A stretch of DNA of 64,000 nucleotides. Origin: Luteitalea sp. Lineage in GTDB: Bacteria; Acidobacteriota; Vicinamibacteria; Vicinamibacterales; Vicinamibacteraceae. Where the stretch lies: contig WHTT01000026.1 in the NCBI GenBank assembly GCA_009377605.1, positions 1 to 64,000 of the forward strand, in the 5' to 3' direction. Every line of letters starts with the position of its first letter. Positions within the stretch are counted from its first letter, which is position 1. Of this stretch, positions 26,843-35,208 are shown piece by piece. The notes beneath the pieces are model-generated. The model did no database searches and was not told where the DNA came from. It saw only the letters and a list, made by a program, of their open reading frames with translations. The position numbers and the translations under genes are program-made.

Positions 26843-27976
26843 GTGTCCTGGTCCCTTCAACAGCTCGGCCCGTACGTGAGTCAGAGTCTGGGCGTTCCGT
26901 ACGAGCGCCTCCTCGAGGCCTTCCGCCCTGCTACCGAGGCCGATCTCCCGCGCATCCTCGAGCTGCGCCGCCTCGTGTCCGGCGGCGGTATGTGGTGGGA
27001 TGACGAGTCGTTCGTCCGGTGGCGTTATTTCAATTCACAGCTCGCCACACACCCGACGCCCTACTGGGTGTTCGAGAGGGAGAACGAGATCATCGGTGGC
27101 ATGGGGCTCGAGCCCGTCGTGCTCGTGGTCGATGGCGAGGCGCAACCGGCAACGCGCACGCTCGACATCATGGTACGTCCCGATTTCGACGGCCGCGGGT
27201 TGGGGGCCCTCATGAACCTCGTGATCTTCGAGCACTACCCGATCACGTTGGTCACGGGCAGCAACGCACGATCGCACAAGCTCATCTCGCGAATGTTCGA
27301 GCAGGCCCTCGATCTTCGCGTCTGGAAGACGCTCGTCCGCAGCCGTGACTTCATCGAGCGGCAGGCGAAGCTGGGGCCGCTTACCCGTGTGGCGGCCACG
27401 GCAGGCGACGCCCTGCTCGCGCTCGAGCGCGCGCGACGCCGCCGGCGGCCGCCGCCGTCCCTGGAGTTGCGTGAGCTGAATGAGTTCGACGATGACGTGA
27501 CGGCACTCAGTCGCGCGTCCGAGGGCCAGGGTCGGATCCTGGTGCGGCGCAGCCCCGAGTACTTGAACTGGCGCTTCGTGCGAAATCCGCGATGCCGCTA
27601 CCGTATTCACGGAGGCTTCGTGAGCGGCCGTCTCGTAGGCTATGTCGTCACCAGGCTGAATCTCGCGCGACCGAATAGTCGCAAGGAAGGAGACATTGCC
27701 GATTGGCTCGCCCTGCCCAGCATCGAGGATGGGGTCTCACCCCTTTTCTTCATCATGCACGCCGCAGTGGACCAGCTCATCCACGATGGCGCCCGACTGG
27801 TACGGTGCCTCGCGTATGGCACCACTGTTGCTCCCATGATCGAAGCGGCCGGGTTTCGCCCTCGCGCCGACGAGCGGCTACCCTTCTTCGTCCGGGCGAG
27901 CACCGGCACGCTGCACAAGCGTTTGGCATCGGGCGAAGGGTGGTTCTTGACAGGTTGCGACTTCGACGTGGAATAG
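26843..27976 (+). CDS. GNAT family acyltransferase
   Basis: A 377-residue protein starting at GTG 26843. The N-terminal half has GNAT features: FRPATEADLPRILELRRL, a beta-bulge region VVLVVDGEAQPATRTLDIMV and the acyl-CoA-type loop RPDFDGRGLGALMN. A related C-terminal half (YLNWRFVRNPRCRY) suggests a two-domain enzyme. Position directly after the ACP suggests an acyl-ACP or acyl-CoA-dependent N-acyltransferase acting on an amino sugar; this is inference. Confidence 0.8.
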   Translation: MSWSLQQLGPYVSQSLGVPYERLLEAFRPATEADLPRILELRRLVSGGGMWWDDESFVRWRYFNSQLATHPTPYWVFERENEIIGGMGLEPVVLVVDGEAQPATRTLDIMVRPDFDGRGLGALMNLVIFEHYPITLVTGSNARSHKLISRMFEQALDLRVWKTLVRSRDFIERQAKLGPLTRVAATAGDALLALERARRRRRPPPSLELRELNEFDDDVTALSRASEGQGRILVRRSPEYLNWRFVRNPRCRYRIHGGFVSGRLVGYVVTRLNLARPNSRKEGDIADWLALPSIEDGVSPLFFIMHAAVDQLIHDGARLVRCLAYGTTVAPMIEAAGFRPRADERLPFFVRASTGTLHKRLASGEGWFLTGCDFDVE

Positions 27977-28065
27977 CAGCGACACGACATTGCCTCGCAG
28001 CCACCCATGTCACTACGAAGCTTCACCGTGCTAGGATTCTGGGTCCTCAGGGAGGCGACGCCCAG

Positions 28066-29055
28066 ATGACCTTCGGACTGAGGCGGACTGAACGACCATT
28101 CTCCGCAGGAGATCCACTTGTGGAACACCGCGCAAGACGGCGCCTTGAGCCCCTCGCGACGCTCACTCAAAAGTTGGTAGACGCTGGGAACCTGATACGG
28201 TCACGGTCGGTTGACACACGAAGCTGCAAAACGGTCTGCCTCACTCTCGGTCCCTATCGAAACCTGACTACGTTAACGGCGTCCGTGATATTCCTACATC
28301 CCAACTGTCAAGTCCTGAATCACGCAGGCAGCAGGATATTCGGCAACAGACATGTCGACTTCATCGCCGCTTACTCCGACCTTCGGTTCAATCGCTTCGT
28401 CCAGTACGCGATTTTCGTGTCCAAGGGTGGGACCAGAGGCAACTATGGCGGCTCCCTGATACATTCGCATGCCTTCGATCCTTCGCATCCGCTGGCTGCG
28501 CTGCATCGCAGTCGGGGAGGCCAGATCCTCAAGGATGACATCCGGTGTCTGTTCTGGAAGGAGTCTCTCAGGACCTCGAACGCTATCCGGCGCAGTCACT
28601 TTGATTTTGAAGACGTCCTTGCCCGCAACGATCGGTTGCGGTTTCTCCTGCCGATTAGGAATCCCCTCGATTGTGCCGCATCAAATCTCAAGACCGGCCA
28701 TGTCGCGATCTTTGACGGCCTGAACCGGCACGCGTCCTTGCTGGAGTGCACGCAGGCTGTGTTGGACGAAATTCAGTGGGTTGGTGAGCTTCAACGTCGC
28801 TTTCCCGACCGTTTCTTCCATTATTTCGAGCACGAGATATCTCGCGAGATGCTTATCAAACTCGCGGCATTCTTACGTGTCGAGGCAGACACACAGTGGC
28901 TCGACGACGCGTTGACGGCTATGGACCTAAAGGATGGCTATGGCTACGACGACCACGTATTGAGGTCGTATGAGCAGTACGTGCGGGATAACTTCAGCGA
29001 TTTGCCGACTCTTCAAGCTGGGCTACTCACGTTCCTAGACAATGGGCGTCAATAG
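28066..29055 (+). CDS. Sulfotransferase-like protein
   Basis: A protein of about 329 residues from ATG 28066, which has AGGGAGG ten bases upstream; the frame is open further back inside the GNAT gene but looks non-coding there. The motif LPIRNPLDCAASNLK fits the 3'-phosphate-binding loop of PAPS-dependent sulfotransferases. The N-terminal phosphosulfate loop is atypical (LGPYRNLTTLTASV), so activity is less certain than for its neighbours. It overlaps the next sulfotransferase gene by 14 bases. Confidence 0.68.
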   Translation: MTFGLRRTERPFSAGDPLVEHRARRRLEPLATLTQKLVDAGNLIRSRSVDTRSCKTVCLTLGPYRNLTTLTASVIFLHPNCQVLNHAGSRIFGNRHVDFIAAYSDLRFNRFVQYAIFVSKGGTRGNYGGSLIHSHAFDPSHPLAALHRSRGGQILKDDIRCLFWKESLRTSNAIRRSHFDFEDVLARNDRLRFLLPIRNPLDCAASNLKTGHVAIFDGLNRHASLLECTQAVLDEIQWVGELQRRFPDRFFHYFEHEISREMLIKLAAFLRVEADTQWLDDALTAMDLKDGYGYDDHVLRSYEQYVRDNFSDLPTLQAGLLTFLDNGRQ

Positions 29056-29836
29056 TTCAGAGCCGATCGCGACACGCCCTCTCAGGCCAGTCGTCAAGAG
29101 GCTGATCAACCGTTTGCCCGAAGCGCAGCAATGCGCGCTTTGGCATTGGACCAACCGCAGTGCGTGTGACGCCAGGCGCCGGGAAGTGGTGCACGTGGGA
29201 GAGGGCGCAAACGCCGTGACGTACTCGTTGAGCCCCTTCGACGAGCACCGCTGTATCTTCGTGCATGTCCCCAAAGCCGCCGGTGTGAGTGTCGCTATGG
29301 CACTCTTCGGCAACCTCGCTGGGGGACACGATGACGCGTCTGACTATTGCAGGCTCTTCGGCCGAGACTTCTGGCGATACTTCAAGTTCACCTTTGTCCG
29401 CAACCCATACACACGCCTTGTCTCGGCCTACGAATTCCTCAGAGCAGGCGGACACCCTGCGTGGCCCAGCAATCGCGAATTCAGAGACCAGGTTCTCAGT
29501 GAATACGCCGATTTCCAGGATTTCGTCCTGCGGTGGCTAAAGCCCGAGCCCAAGTGGCCCGAGCATTTCCGCCCGCAACACGAGTTCCTCGAGCTTGGCG
29601 GCAAGCTCGTGATGGATTTCGTTGGGCGCGTTGAGCGGATCGAGGAGGATTTTGCCAAGGTGTGTGAGCGACTTGGCGTTCACGCGCAGCTCCCCCATGC
29701 CAATGAGACGCGCGGAGACCGGGCACGCTTGGAGAGCTACTATGCCAACGAGGCAATCCAGCGGCGTGTTCAGGACGTCTACGCGAAGGATTTCGAGCTC
29801 TTCGGCTATTCGGTTCGACCTCCGGCTGAGCCTTGA
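29042..29836 (+). CDS. Sulfotransferase (Sulfotransfer_2-like)
   Basis: A 264-residue protein of the carbohydrate sulfotransferase type. The 5'-phosphosulfate loop is FVHVPKAAGVSVAMAL near residue 75 and the 3'-phosphate loop is FVRNPYTRLVSAYEFL near residue 120. It should transfer sulfate from PAPS to a glycan hydroxyl. It is the second of three consecutive sulfotransferase-like genes. Whether the acceptor is a lipid-linked unit in the cytosol or another substrate is not visible. Confidence 0.85.
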   Translation: MGVNSSEPIATRPLRPVVKRLINRLPEAQQCALWHWTNRSACDARRREVVHVGEGANAVTYSLSPFDEHRCIFVHVPKAAGVSVAMALFGNLAGGHDDASDYCRLFGRDFWRYFKFTFVRNPYTRLVSAYEFLRAGGHPAWPSNREFRDQVLSEYADFQDFVLRWLKPEPKWPEHFRPQHEFLELGGKLVMDFVGRVERIEEDFAKVCERLGVHAQLPHANETRGDRARLESYYANEAIQRRVQDVYAKDFELFGYSVRPPAEP

Positions 29837-29898
29837 CATGGTTCCGCCTCGCCAGATGGGACCTCGTCAGTCCATGAGTCTTTGTACGGACGGTCCAA

Positions 29899-30699
29899 AT
29901 GCTGATTACCCCACAATTTACCTACATTCATCAGCCAAAAACAGGCGGTACGTTCGTCACGGCTACTCTGGTGAAGATCCACGAGGCTCGTGGAGATCGT
30001 ATAGAAACCGTCCGCATCGATCCGGCGAGCCTCACTCAACTGCCGAACGTCGAGACCGGTCTTGTCCTCAAACTGCAGCTAACCACGCGCGACCAGCATG
30101 GAAGATACCGTGACATCCCGGTGCAGTACCGCAATAGACCGGTAGTGGCGACTATTCGCAACCCCTATGATCGATACGTCTCTCAGTACGAGTTCGCGTG
30201 GTGGCGCACCCACCCAGAAATGTTCGGTCCCGTGGACGAGGTGACGCAAGCCTACCCGCGCTATCCCGACATCACCTTCGCCGATTTCGTTCACCTCTCG
30301 AATAAGAGGTTGATCCGCTATCACCATCCAACCGAACCCGAGCAGACGCCGGGCTTTCACACTCAGCAGTTCGTCGACTTTTACTTTCGGGATCCGGGGA
30401 CCGTCTATCCGCTGCTCACTGAAGCGTATATCGAATCGAGCGCCTACCGAAATGACATGTGCAACCTGCGGCTCTTGGATCAAACGAATCTCAATCAAGA
30501 GCTCCATGAGTTTCTGTTGAGCGCAAGCTACGCACCTGCAGAGATCGAGTTCGTGCGAACTGCCGAAAAAGTATTTCCGCCTGAAGGAGGACGCACTCCC
30601 GAACAGCGCTGGGAGCGGTACTATACGCCCGAGCTCAAGGCGTTCGTCCGTCAGAGGGAGGGCCTGTTGTTTGCGTTGTTTCCTCGATTCGATGTGTAG
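29899..30699 (+). CDS. Sulfotransferase family protein
   Basis: A 266-residue protein with YIHQPKTGGTFVTATL near the N-terminus (5'-phosphosulfate loop) and TIRNPYDRYVSQYEFAWW near residue 90 (3'-phosphate loop). It is related to the 29042 product but clearly distinct, so it may sulfate a different position. It starts 62 bases after the previous gene. Base composition in this trio looks somewhat less GC-rich than in flanking genes, which may hint at acquisition. Confidence 0.84.
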   Translation: MLITPQFTYIHQPKTGGTFVTATLVKIHEARGDRIETVRIDPASLTQLPNVETGLVLKLQLTTRDQHGRYRDIPVQYRNRPVVATIRNPYDRYVSQYEFAWWRTHPEMFGPVDEVTQAYPRYPDITFADFVHLSNKRLIRYHHPTEPEQTPGFHTQQFVDFYFRDPGTVYPLLTEAYIESSAYRNDMCNLRLLDQTNLNQELHEFLLSASYAPAEIEFVRTAEKVFPPEGGRTPEQRWERYYTPELKAFVRQREGLLFALFPRFDV

Positions 30700-30747
30700 C
30701 CGGATACCTATCGAGCGGTTCTGTCATTCGTCAAGCTGAGGCAGCTC

Positions 30748-31695
30748 ATGGGAGCCGACAGCTCGGACAATCTTCACGGTGAGAGTCGGCTCGAATCGCC
30801 GAGGTCAGCCGTGACGACCGTGCAGGAGCCATATGTAGCAGCAAGCGCAGGAGTCACGCTGTCCGTTGTGGTCTGCACACGCAATCGTGCCGAACAGCTA
30901 CAGCGATGCCTCGATACATTCAGCAATCTCCAATCGCCTGTGCCATGGGAGCTGATTGTCGTCGACAACGGCTCAACGGATGACACTGTCGGGCTTCTCG
31001 AGCGCTTCAAGCGAGACGCGTCCTTTCCTGTCCATGTGGTCCTAGAGGGCCGTCCAGGATTGGGACGCGCCAGGAATGCCGGCTGGCGGAGGACCTCTGG
31101 CGCCATCGTCGCGTTCACGGACGATGACTGCTATCCCGCCCCAGATTACCTCTCGAAGCTTGTCGAGTGTTTCGGCGAGCAGGACGTGGCGTTCCTGGGT
31201 GGCAGGATCCTTCTTTACGATGCAGCAGACTATCCCATCACCATCCGTCCCGTAAGGTCACGACTCGACATCAAACCGTACTCGTTCGTGCCAACAGGCG
31301 TCATCCAAGGCGCAAACTGTGCCTTCCGGAGGGAGGCGCTGGCAACCGTTGACGGGTTCGATGATGAGATGGGGGCGGGAACCCCTTTTGCATGCGAGGA
31401 TGTGGAGATCCTCGCGAGGCTGACGTTCGCCGGCTTTGCCGGGATGTACGACCCACGCCCTCTCGTCTACCACCATCATGGGAGACGTGAGGAGGCTGCA
31501 GTTGAGTTGCGGAAAGGATACGACTTTGGCCGCGGCGCTTACTTTGCCAAGTGCCTATTGGATCGACAGATGCGGCTGAGCTATCTCAAGCGCTGGTACT
31601 GGCAGACGAAGCAGCGTCAGTTTCGAAGGACGGCAAGAGAGGTTGTGGGTGCAATGAGCTATCTTTCGTGGCGGGTACGCTTCCGCCATCGGTAG
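30748..31695 (+). CDS. Glycosyltransferase family 2
   Basis: A 315-residue GT-A enzyme. The catalytic core has TLSVVVCTRNRAEQLQRCLD, IVVDNGSTDDTV, and the metal site AFTDDDCYPAPDYL near residue 128. A NCAFRREALATVDGFDDEMG acceptor segment follows. It is a close relative of the product at 31737-32672, and the two probably arose by tandem duplication. The substrate is unknown. Confidence 0.88.
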   Translation: MGADSSDNLHGESRLESPRSAVTTVQEPYVAASAGVTLSVVVCTRNRAEQLQRCLDTFSNLQSPVPWELIVVDNGSTDDTVGLLERFKRDASFPVHVVLEGRPGLGRARNAGWRRTSGAIVAFTDDDCYPAPDYLSKLVECFGEQDVAFLGGRILLYDAADYPITIRPVRSRLDIKPYSFVPTGVIQGANCAFRREALATVDGFDDEMGAGTPFACEDVEILARLTFAGFAGMYDPRPLVYHHHGRREEAAVELRKGYDFGRGAYFAKCLLDRQMRLSYLKRWYWQTKQRQFRRTAREVVGAMSYLSWRVRFRHR

Positions 31696-31736
31696 AATGG
31701 AGTCGTGTCCCGTAAAGCCGACACCGAGAGGAGTAC

Positions 31737-32672
31737 GTGCTGTCCGACGAGCCAAAGGTCTCGCTGATCGTCTGTACGCGAAATCGGGGGTCTCGGTTGT
31801 TGGAGTTCCTCACGCGGCTCGGGCAACTGGAGTCGCCGCCAGGCGGATGGGAGCTGATTCTGGTCGACAACGCGTCGACCGACTCGACACCGGCGATCCT
31901 CGACGAGTTCGCGCGGTCGGCGACTGTTCCGGTCCATTGCGTTCTGGCGCCCGTTGCCGGACTGTCTCGAGCGCGTAACGTTGGCATTGCAGAGTCGTCC
32001 GGTGAGCTCTTGGCGTTTACCGACGATGACTGCTATCCGGCACGTGACTATCTCCGGGCCCTCGTTGAGATCTTCGAAGAGCACAAGCCGGGGTTCGTCG
32101 GTGGCCTCGTCGTCGTGCACGATCCCACCGATGCGCCAACGCTGTCGTCCATCAGGACGCCGTCGGAGATTCGCCCACGGACCTTCTTGGCGGCCGGCAC
32201 CATGCATGGGGCCAACATGGCGATCTCCCGCGAGGTGGTCCGGGCCATCGGGGGCTTCGATCCGCACCTCGGCGCCGGCACGACGTGCGTCGCCGGGGAG
32301 GACATCGAGTATCTGGCCCGCGCCGCCTGGGCCGGCTGGTCCGGACGTTACGATCCTCGGCTTGTCGTCGCTCATCACCATGGCCGGAAACCCGGGTCTG
32401 ACGCCATCCGTCAATCGCGAGGCTACGACTACGGTCGAGGCGCCTACTACGTCAAGCTCATCCTCCATCCTCGTGCCCGGCGCACCTACCTGAGAGAATG
32501 GTGCAGGCGCGCCTGGTGGCAGCTCGAGGCGGCGATGTTCGGCCGGCCGTGGCGAGAGTTGGTGGGCGGGTTTCGGTATCTGACGAGCCGCCTCCTGCGA
32601 CCGGAGCCTGTGCCGCGCTTCGATCGGGCACACATGCCATCGCCTGGACACCCAGCGCGGCAACAAGGGTGA
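31737..32672 (+). CDS. Glycosyltransferase family 2
   Basis: A 311-residue paralogue of the preceding GT2. Shared blocks are VSLIVCTRNRGSRLLEFL, LVDNASTDSTPAIL, LAFTDDDCYPARDYLRAL and the HHHGRKPGSDAIRQSRGYDY region. The start is GTG 31737, supported by GAGAGGAG about five bases upstream. The tandem pair probably adds two successive residues, or acts on alternative acceptors. Confidence 0.88.
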   Translation: MLSDEPKVSLIVCTRNRGSRLLEFLTRLGQLESPPGGWELILVDNASTDSTPAILDEFARSATVPVHCVLAPVAGLSRARNVGIAESSGELLAFTDDDCYPARDYLRALVEIFEEHKPGFVGGLVVVHDPTDAPTLSSIRTPSEIRPRTFLAAGTMHGANMAISREVVRAIGGFDPHLGAGTTCVAGEDIEYLARAAWAGWSGRYDPRLVVAHHHGRKPGSDAIRQSRGYDYGRGAYYVKLILHPRARRTYLREWCRRAWWQLEAAMFGRPWRELVGGFRYLTSRLLRPEPVPRFDRAHMPSPGHPARQQG

Positions 32673-32723
32673 TTCAACAGCCCGATAGCAGCCGCACTCT
32701 TTGTAACCCTTCGCACGCTCGCC

Positions 32724-33896
32724 ATGACGTTGACCGTTGGCTATCTACACGTTGGAGCCGTAGACCACGGCATACGCCGATATAGTCAGTACCTTGCCCA
32801 GGAAGCCGCCCGTACGCCGACCGTCCGCGTTCGGGAGCATTGTCATGTCTTTGCCTCAGGCCAGACGCTGCAGCCTGATGAAGCCAAAGACATAGCCAAG
32901 GCATTCGGCGACTGCCATCTGGCGCACGTTCACTACAACAAGACGATCTGGGGGGGCCGAGCAGCCGTTCACAACGTCGAGCGCTTCGTTGAGCACCTCG
33001 CTTGTCCCTTGGTGGTCACGATCCACGACATCTATGTTCCTCCACGCATGGCTCACCTTCGCCAAATAGTGAAACCCTGGCTAAGGCAGACCATGCGCAT
33101 TGCTACTCTCGACACACGACAGAGGAGCGTCGTGCTTGCCCGTGGTGACGAGTATCGACACCTTTCCAAGATTGCCGCGATGCTCGTTGTTTGCAGCCGC
33201 GAGGAACAGAGGCGTCTCGTGTCGGTCGTTCCGGAGTCCAAGGTACACGTCGTTCCTCACTTCGTCGAGTCGATGCCCCTCTTGCCCGATCCAGCGGCCG
33301 CCAAGCGAGAGCTGGGTCTCGTCAACAAAAAGGTAGTGACCCTGCTTGGGTTCATTCATCAGCGCAAGGGTCACGCATTGGTGGTGGAAGCCCTCAAGCT
33401 CTTGCCAGAAGAATATGTCGCTGTCTTCTTGGGGGCTCCAGGGGCGGGTCCTGGTTGCGATGAATTCGTCGCTGACCTGCGTGACCGCGCAACAACACTT
33501 GGCGTAGAGGGGCGGCTTCGGATCACGGGTTATGTTGATGAGTCCGATCTCGCAACTTACTTGGCCGCCACCGATTTGGCCCTCTGTCCCTTTTCGCGCA
33601 TGTCGGCGTCGTCATCGTTGTCCACGTGGATTGCATGCCGAAAGCCCATCCTCGGCTCCAACATACCGCAGATCGTCGACTACAATGAGATGGCCCCTGG
33701 GGCGATCCACCTCTTTTGGCAATTCACCCCGAGGGGTCTCGCACAACGAATCGAACAAATCACCACAGCAGCGATCGATTCGTCGAGGGACGCGCTCGAC
33801 AGTCTGGCGGAACGCTTGGCTATTACAGCAGTTTATCGACAGCATGTGGAGCTCTACGAGCGAATCGCCAGAGCTCGCCATGCCAGCGCGGGCTAG
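32724..33896 (+). CDS. Glycosyltransferase family 4
   Basis: A 390-residue GT-B protein. It begins with TVGYLHVGAVDHGIRRYSQY, has VVTIHDIYVPPRM in the N-domain, and VTLLGFIHQRKGHALVVEAL plus LCPFSRMSASSSLSTWIACR in the C-domain. The usual E-x7-E is replaced by a Ser-rich loop. It is probably a retaining glycosyltransferase of the repeat unit. Confidence 0.85.
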   Translation: MTLTVGYLHVGAVDHGIRRYSQYLAQEAARTPTVRVREHCHVFASGQTLQPDEAKDIAKAFGDCHLAHVHYNKTIWGGRAAVHNVERFVEHLACPLVVTIHDIYVPPRMAHLRQIVKPWLRQTMRIATLDTRQRSVVLARGDEYRHLSKIAAMLVVCSREEQRRLVSVVPESKVHVVPHFVESMPLLPDPAAAKRELGLVNKKVVTLLGFIHQRKGHALVVEALKLLPEEYVAVFLGAPGAGPGCDEFVADLRDRATTLGVEGRLRITGYVDESDLATYLAATDLALCPFSRMSASSSLSTWIACRKPILGSNIPQIVDYNEMAPGAIHLFWQFTPRGLAQRIEQITTAAIDSSRDALDSLAERLAITAVYRQHVELYERIARARHASAG

Positions 33897-33960
33897 TGTC
33901 GATGTGTGGTCGGACTCATGAGCACTTCTGGTTGGCTCTGCGGCTGGTGGGAGTGACGGC

Positions 33961-34431
33961 GTGCGGTTCATCCTCGTAGACGAAATCCTGGCCATGGAGC
34001 CAGGGAAGCATGTTCATGGCATCAAGACGATGCCGCCTCACGAAGATGTGTTTCGAGATCACTTTCCTGGCTTTCCGGTCGTCCCTGGCGTCCTGCTGGT
34101 CGAGATGATGGCGCAAACCGCTGGCAAGTGCCTCGATGCGGAAAGCCCTGAGCGCGGCAAGGCGATGCTCGTTCAGATCCGGAAGGCCTCATTTCGCCAG
34201 TGGGTCTCGCCAGGGCACAGAGCCGACATCTACGCCGAGATCAAGGCAAGCGCCCCGGCATTTGCGACCGCGACCTGCCGCGTTGCTGTCGAGGAGCGTG
34301 ACGTCGCCGAGGCGGAGCTGTTCTTTTCCTTCGTTGCGCGCACCGCACTTGCCGCCGACTATCGCGATGAGGTGCTGGAGCGATATCTCCTGCGGCGGAA
34401 CACGGGCGGCTCGTCGAACGCCACGCCATGA
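33961..34431 (+). CDS. 3-hydroxyacyl-ACP dehydratase, FabZ-like
   Basis: A 156-residue hot-dog-fold protein from GTG 33961. The FabZ catalytic His is in FRDHFPGFPVVPGVLLVEMM near residue 40, followed by AQTAGKCL, where a Gln occupies the region near the usual acidic catalytic residue. It should dehydrate beta-hydroxyacyl-ACP. It overlaps a FabG gene by four bases. Together with the KAS III, SDR and ACP of the same operon it would complete a short acyl chain-building set. Confidence 0.85.
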   Translation: MRFILVDEILAMEPGKHVHGIKTMPPHEDVFRDHFPGFPVVPGVLLVEMMAQTAGKCLDAESPERGKAMLVQIRKASFRQWVSPGHRADIYAEIKASAPAFATATCRVAVEERDVAEAELFFSFVARTALAADYRDEVLERYLLRRNTGGSSNATP

Positions 34432-35183
34432 GCGACACGTTCTCCCTCGCGGGCAAGCGCTTCCTGGTGACCGGCGGCACGCGCGGCATCGGTCGCGCCA
34501 TCTCGGCGTGTTTCTCGCAGGCTGGCGCCAACGTCATTGCCAATTACGCCCACAACGAGGAGGCTGCGCAGTCGCTTGCCACGGGAACGAGCGGAAGTGG
34601 AGCGCCCATCGAGCTCTGTCGAGCGGACGTGACATCGCCAGAGGGCAAGAGACGCGTGCTCGAAGCGGTGGGCACCGCTCCGCTCTCTGGCTTGGTCCAT
34701 TGTGCCGCCACCGGCATACACCGCCCGTTCGATGATCTGACGTTGCGGCACTGGGACTTCACCTTTGCCCTGAACGTGCGGGCCTTCTTCGATCTGGTTC
34801 AAGCGCTTCTTCCAAGGTTTGGTCCGGGCTCCAGCATCCTCGGGCTGTCGTCAGAAGGCGCGGTCCACGCATTTCCACACTACACGCTGATCGGTGCGTC
34901 CAAAGGAGGGCTGGAGGCGCTTTGCCGCCACCTGGCACTCGAGCTCGCGCCGCGGGGCATTCGTGTCAACCTGCTATCACCTGGCAGTGTTCTGACGGAG
35001 GCATGGGATGCGTTCCCCGACAAAGAGCGTCGTCTCCAGGATGCGATTAGTCGCTCACCCCGAGGCCGCCTGACGACTCTCGAGGAGGTCGCATTGGCGG
35101 CCCAGTTTCTGTGCAGCGACGGCGCTGCCGGTATCAACGGGCACACGCTCGTGGTCGACGGCGGGCAGCGAGTGCGGGGCTAG
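34428..35183 (+). CDS. 3-oxoacyl-ACP reductase-like SDR (FabG)
   Basis: A 251-residue classical SDR with TGGTRGIGRAIS near residue 15, VHCAATG, the active-site LSSEGAV and YTLIGASKG (Tyr with Lys four residues after a one-residue-longer loop than usual), and a C-terminal GHTLVVDGGQR. The catalytic Tyr-Lys spacing is slightly odd and should be checked by alignment. It is coupled to the FabZ-like gene by an ATGA overlap and ends the eighteen-gene plus-strand block. Confidence 0.84.
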   Translation: MSDTFSLAGKRFLVTGGTRGIGRAISACFSQAGANVIANYAHNEEAAQSLATGTSGSGAPIELCRADVTSPEGKRRVLEAVGTAPLSGLVHCAATGIHRPFDDLTLRHWDFTFALNVRAFFDLVQALLPRFGPGSSILGLSSEGAVHAFPHYTLIGASKGGLEALCRHLALELAPRGIRVNLLSPGSVLTEAWDAFPDKERRLQDAISRSPRGRLTTLEEVALAAQFLCSDGAAGINGHTLVVDGGQRVRG

Positions 35184-35208
35184 GACGAGGGCGTTGCCCG
35201 ACACCCTC

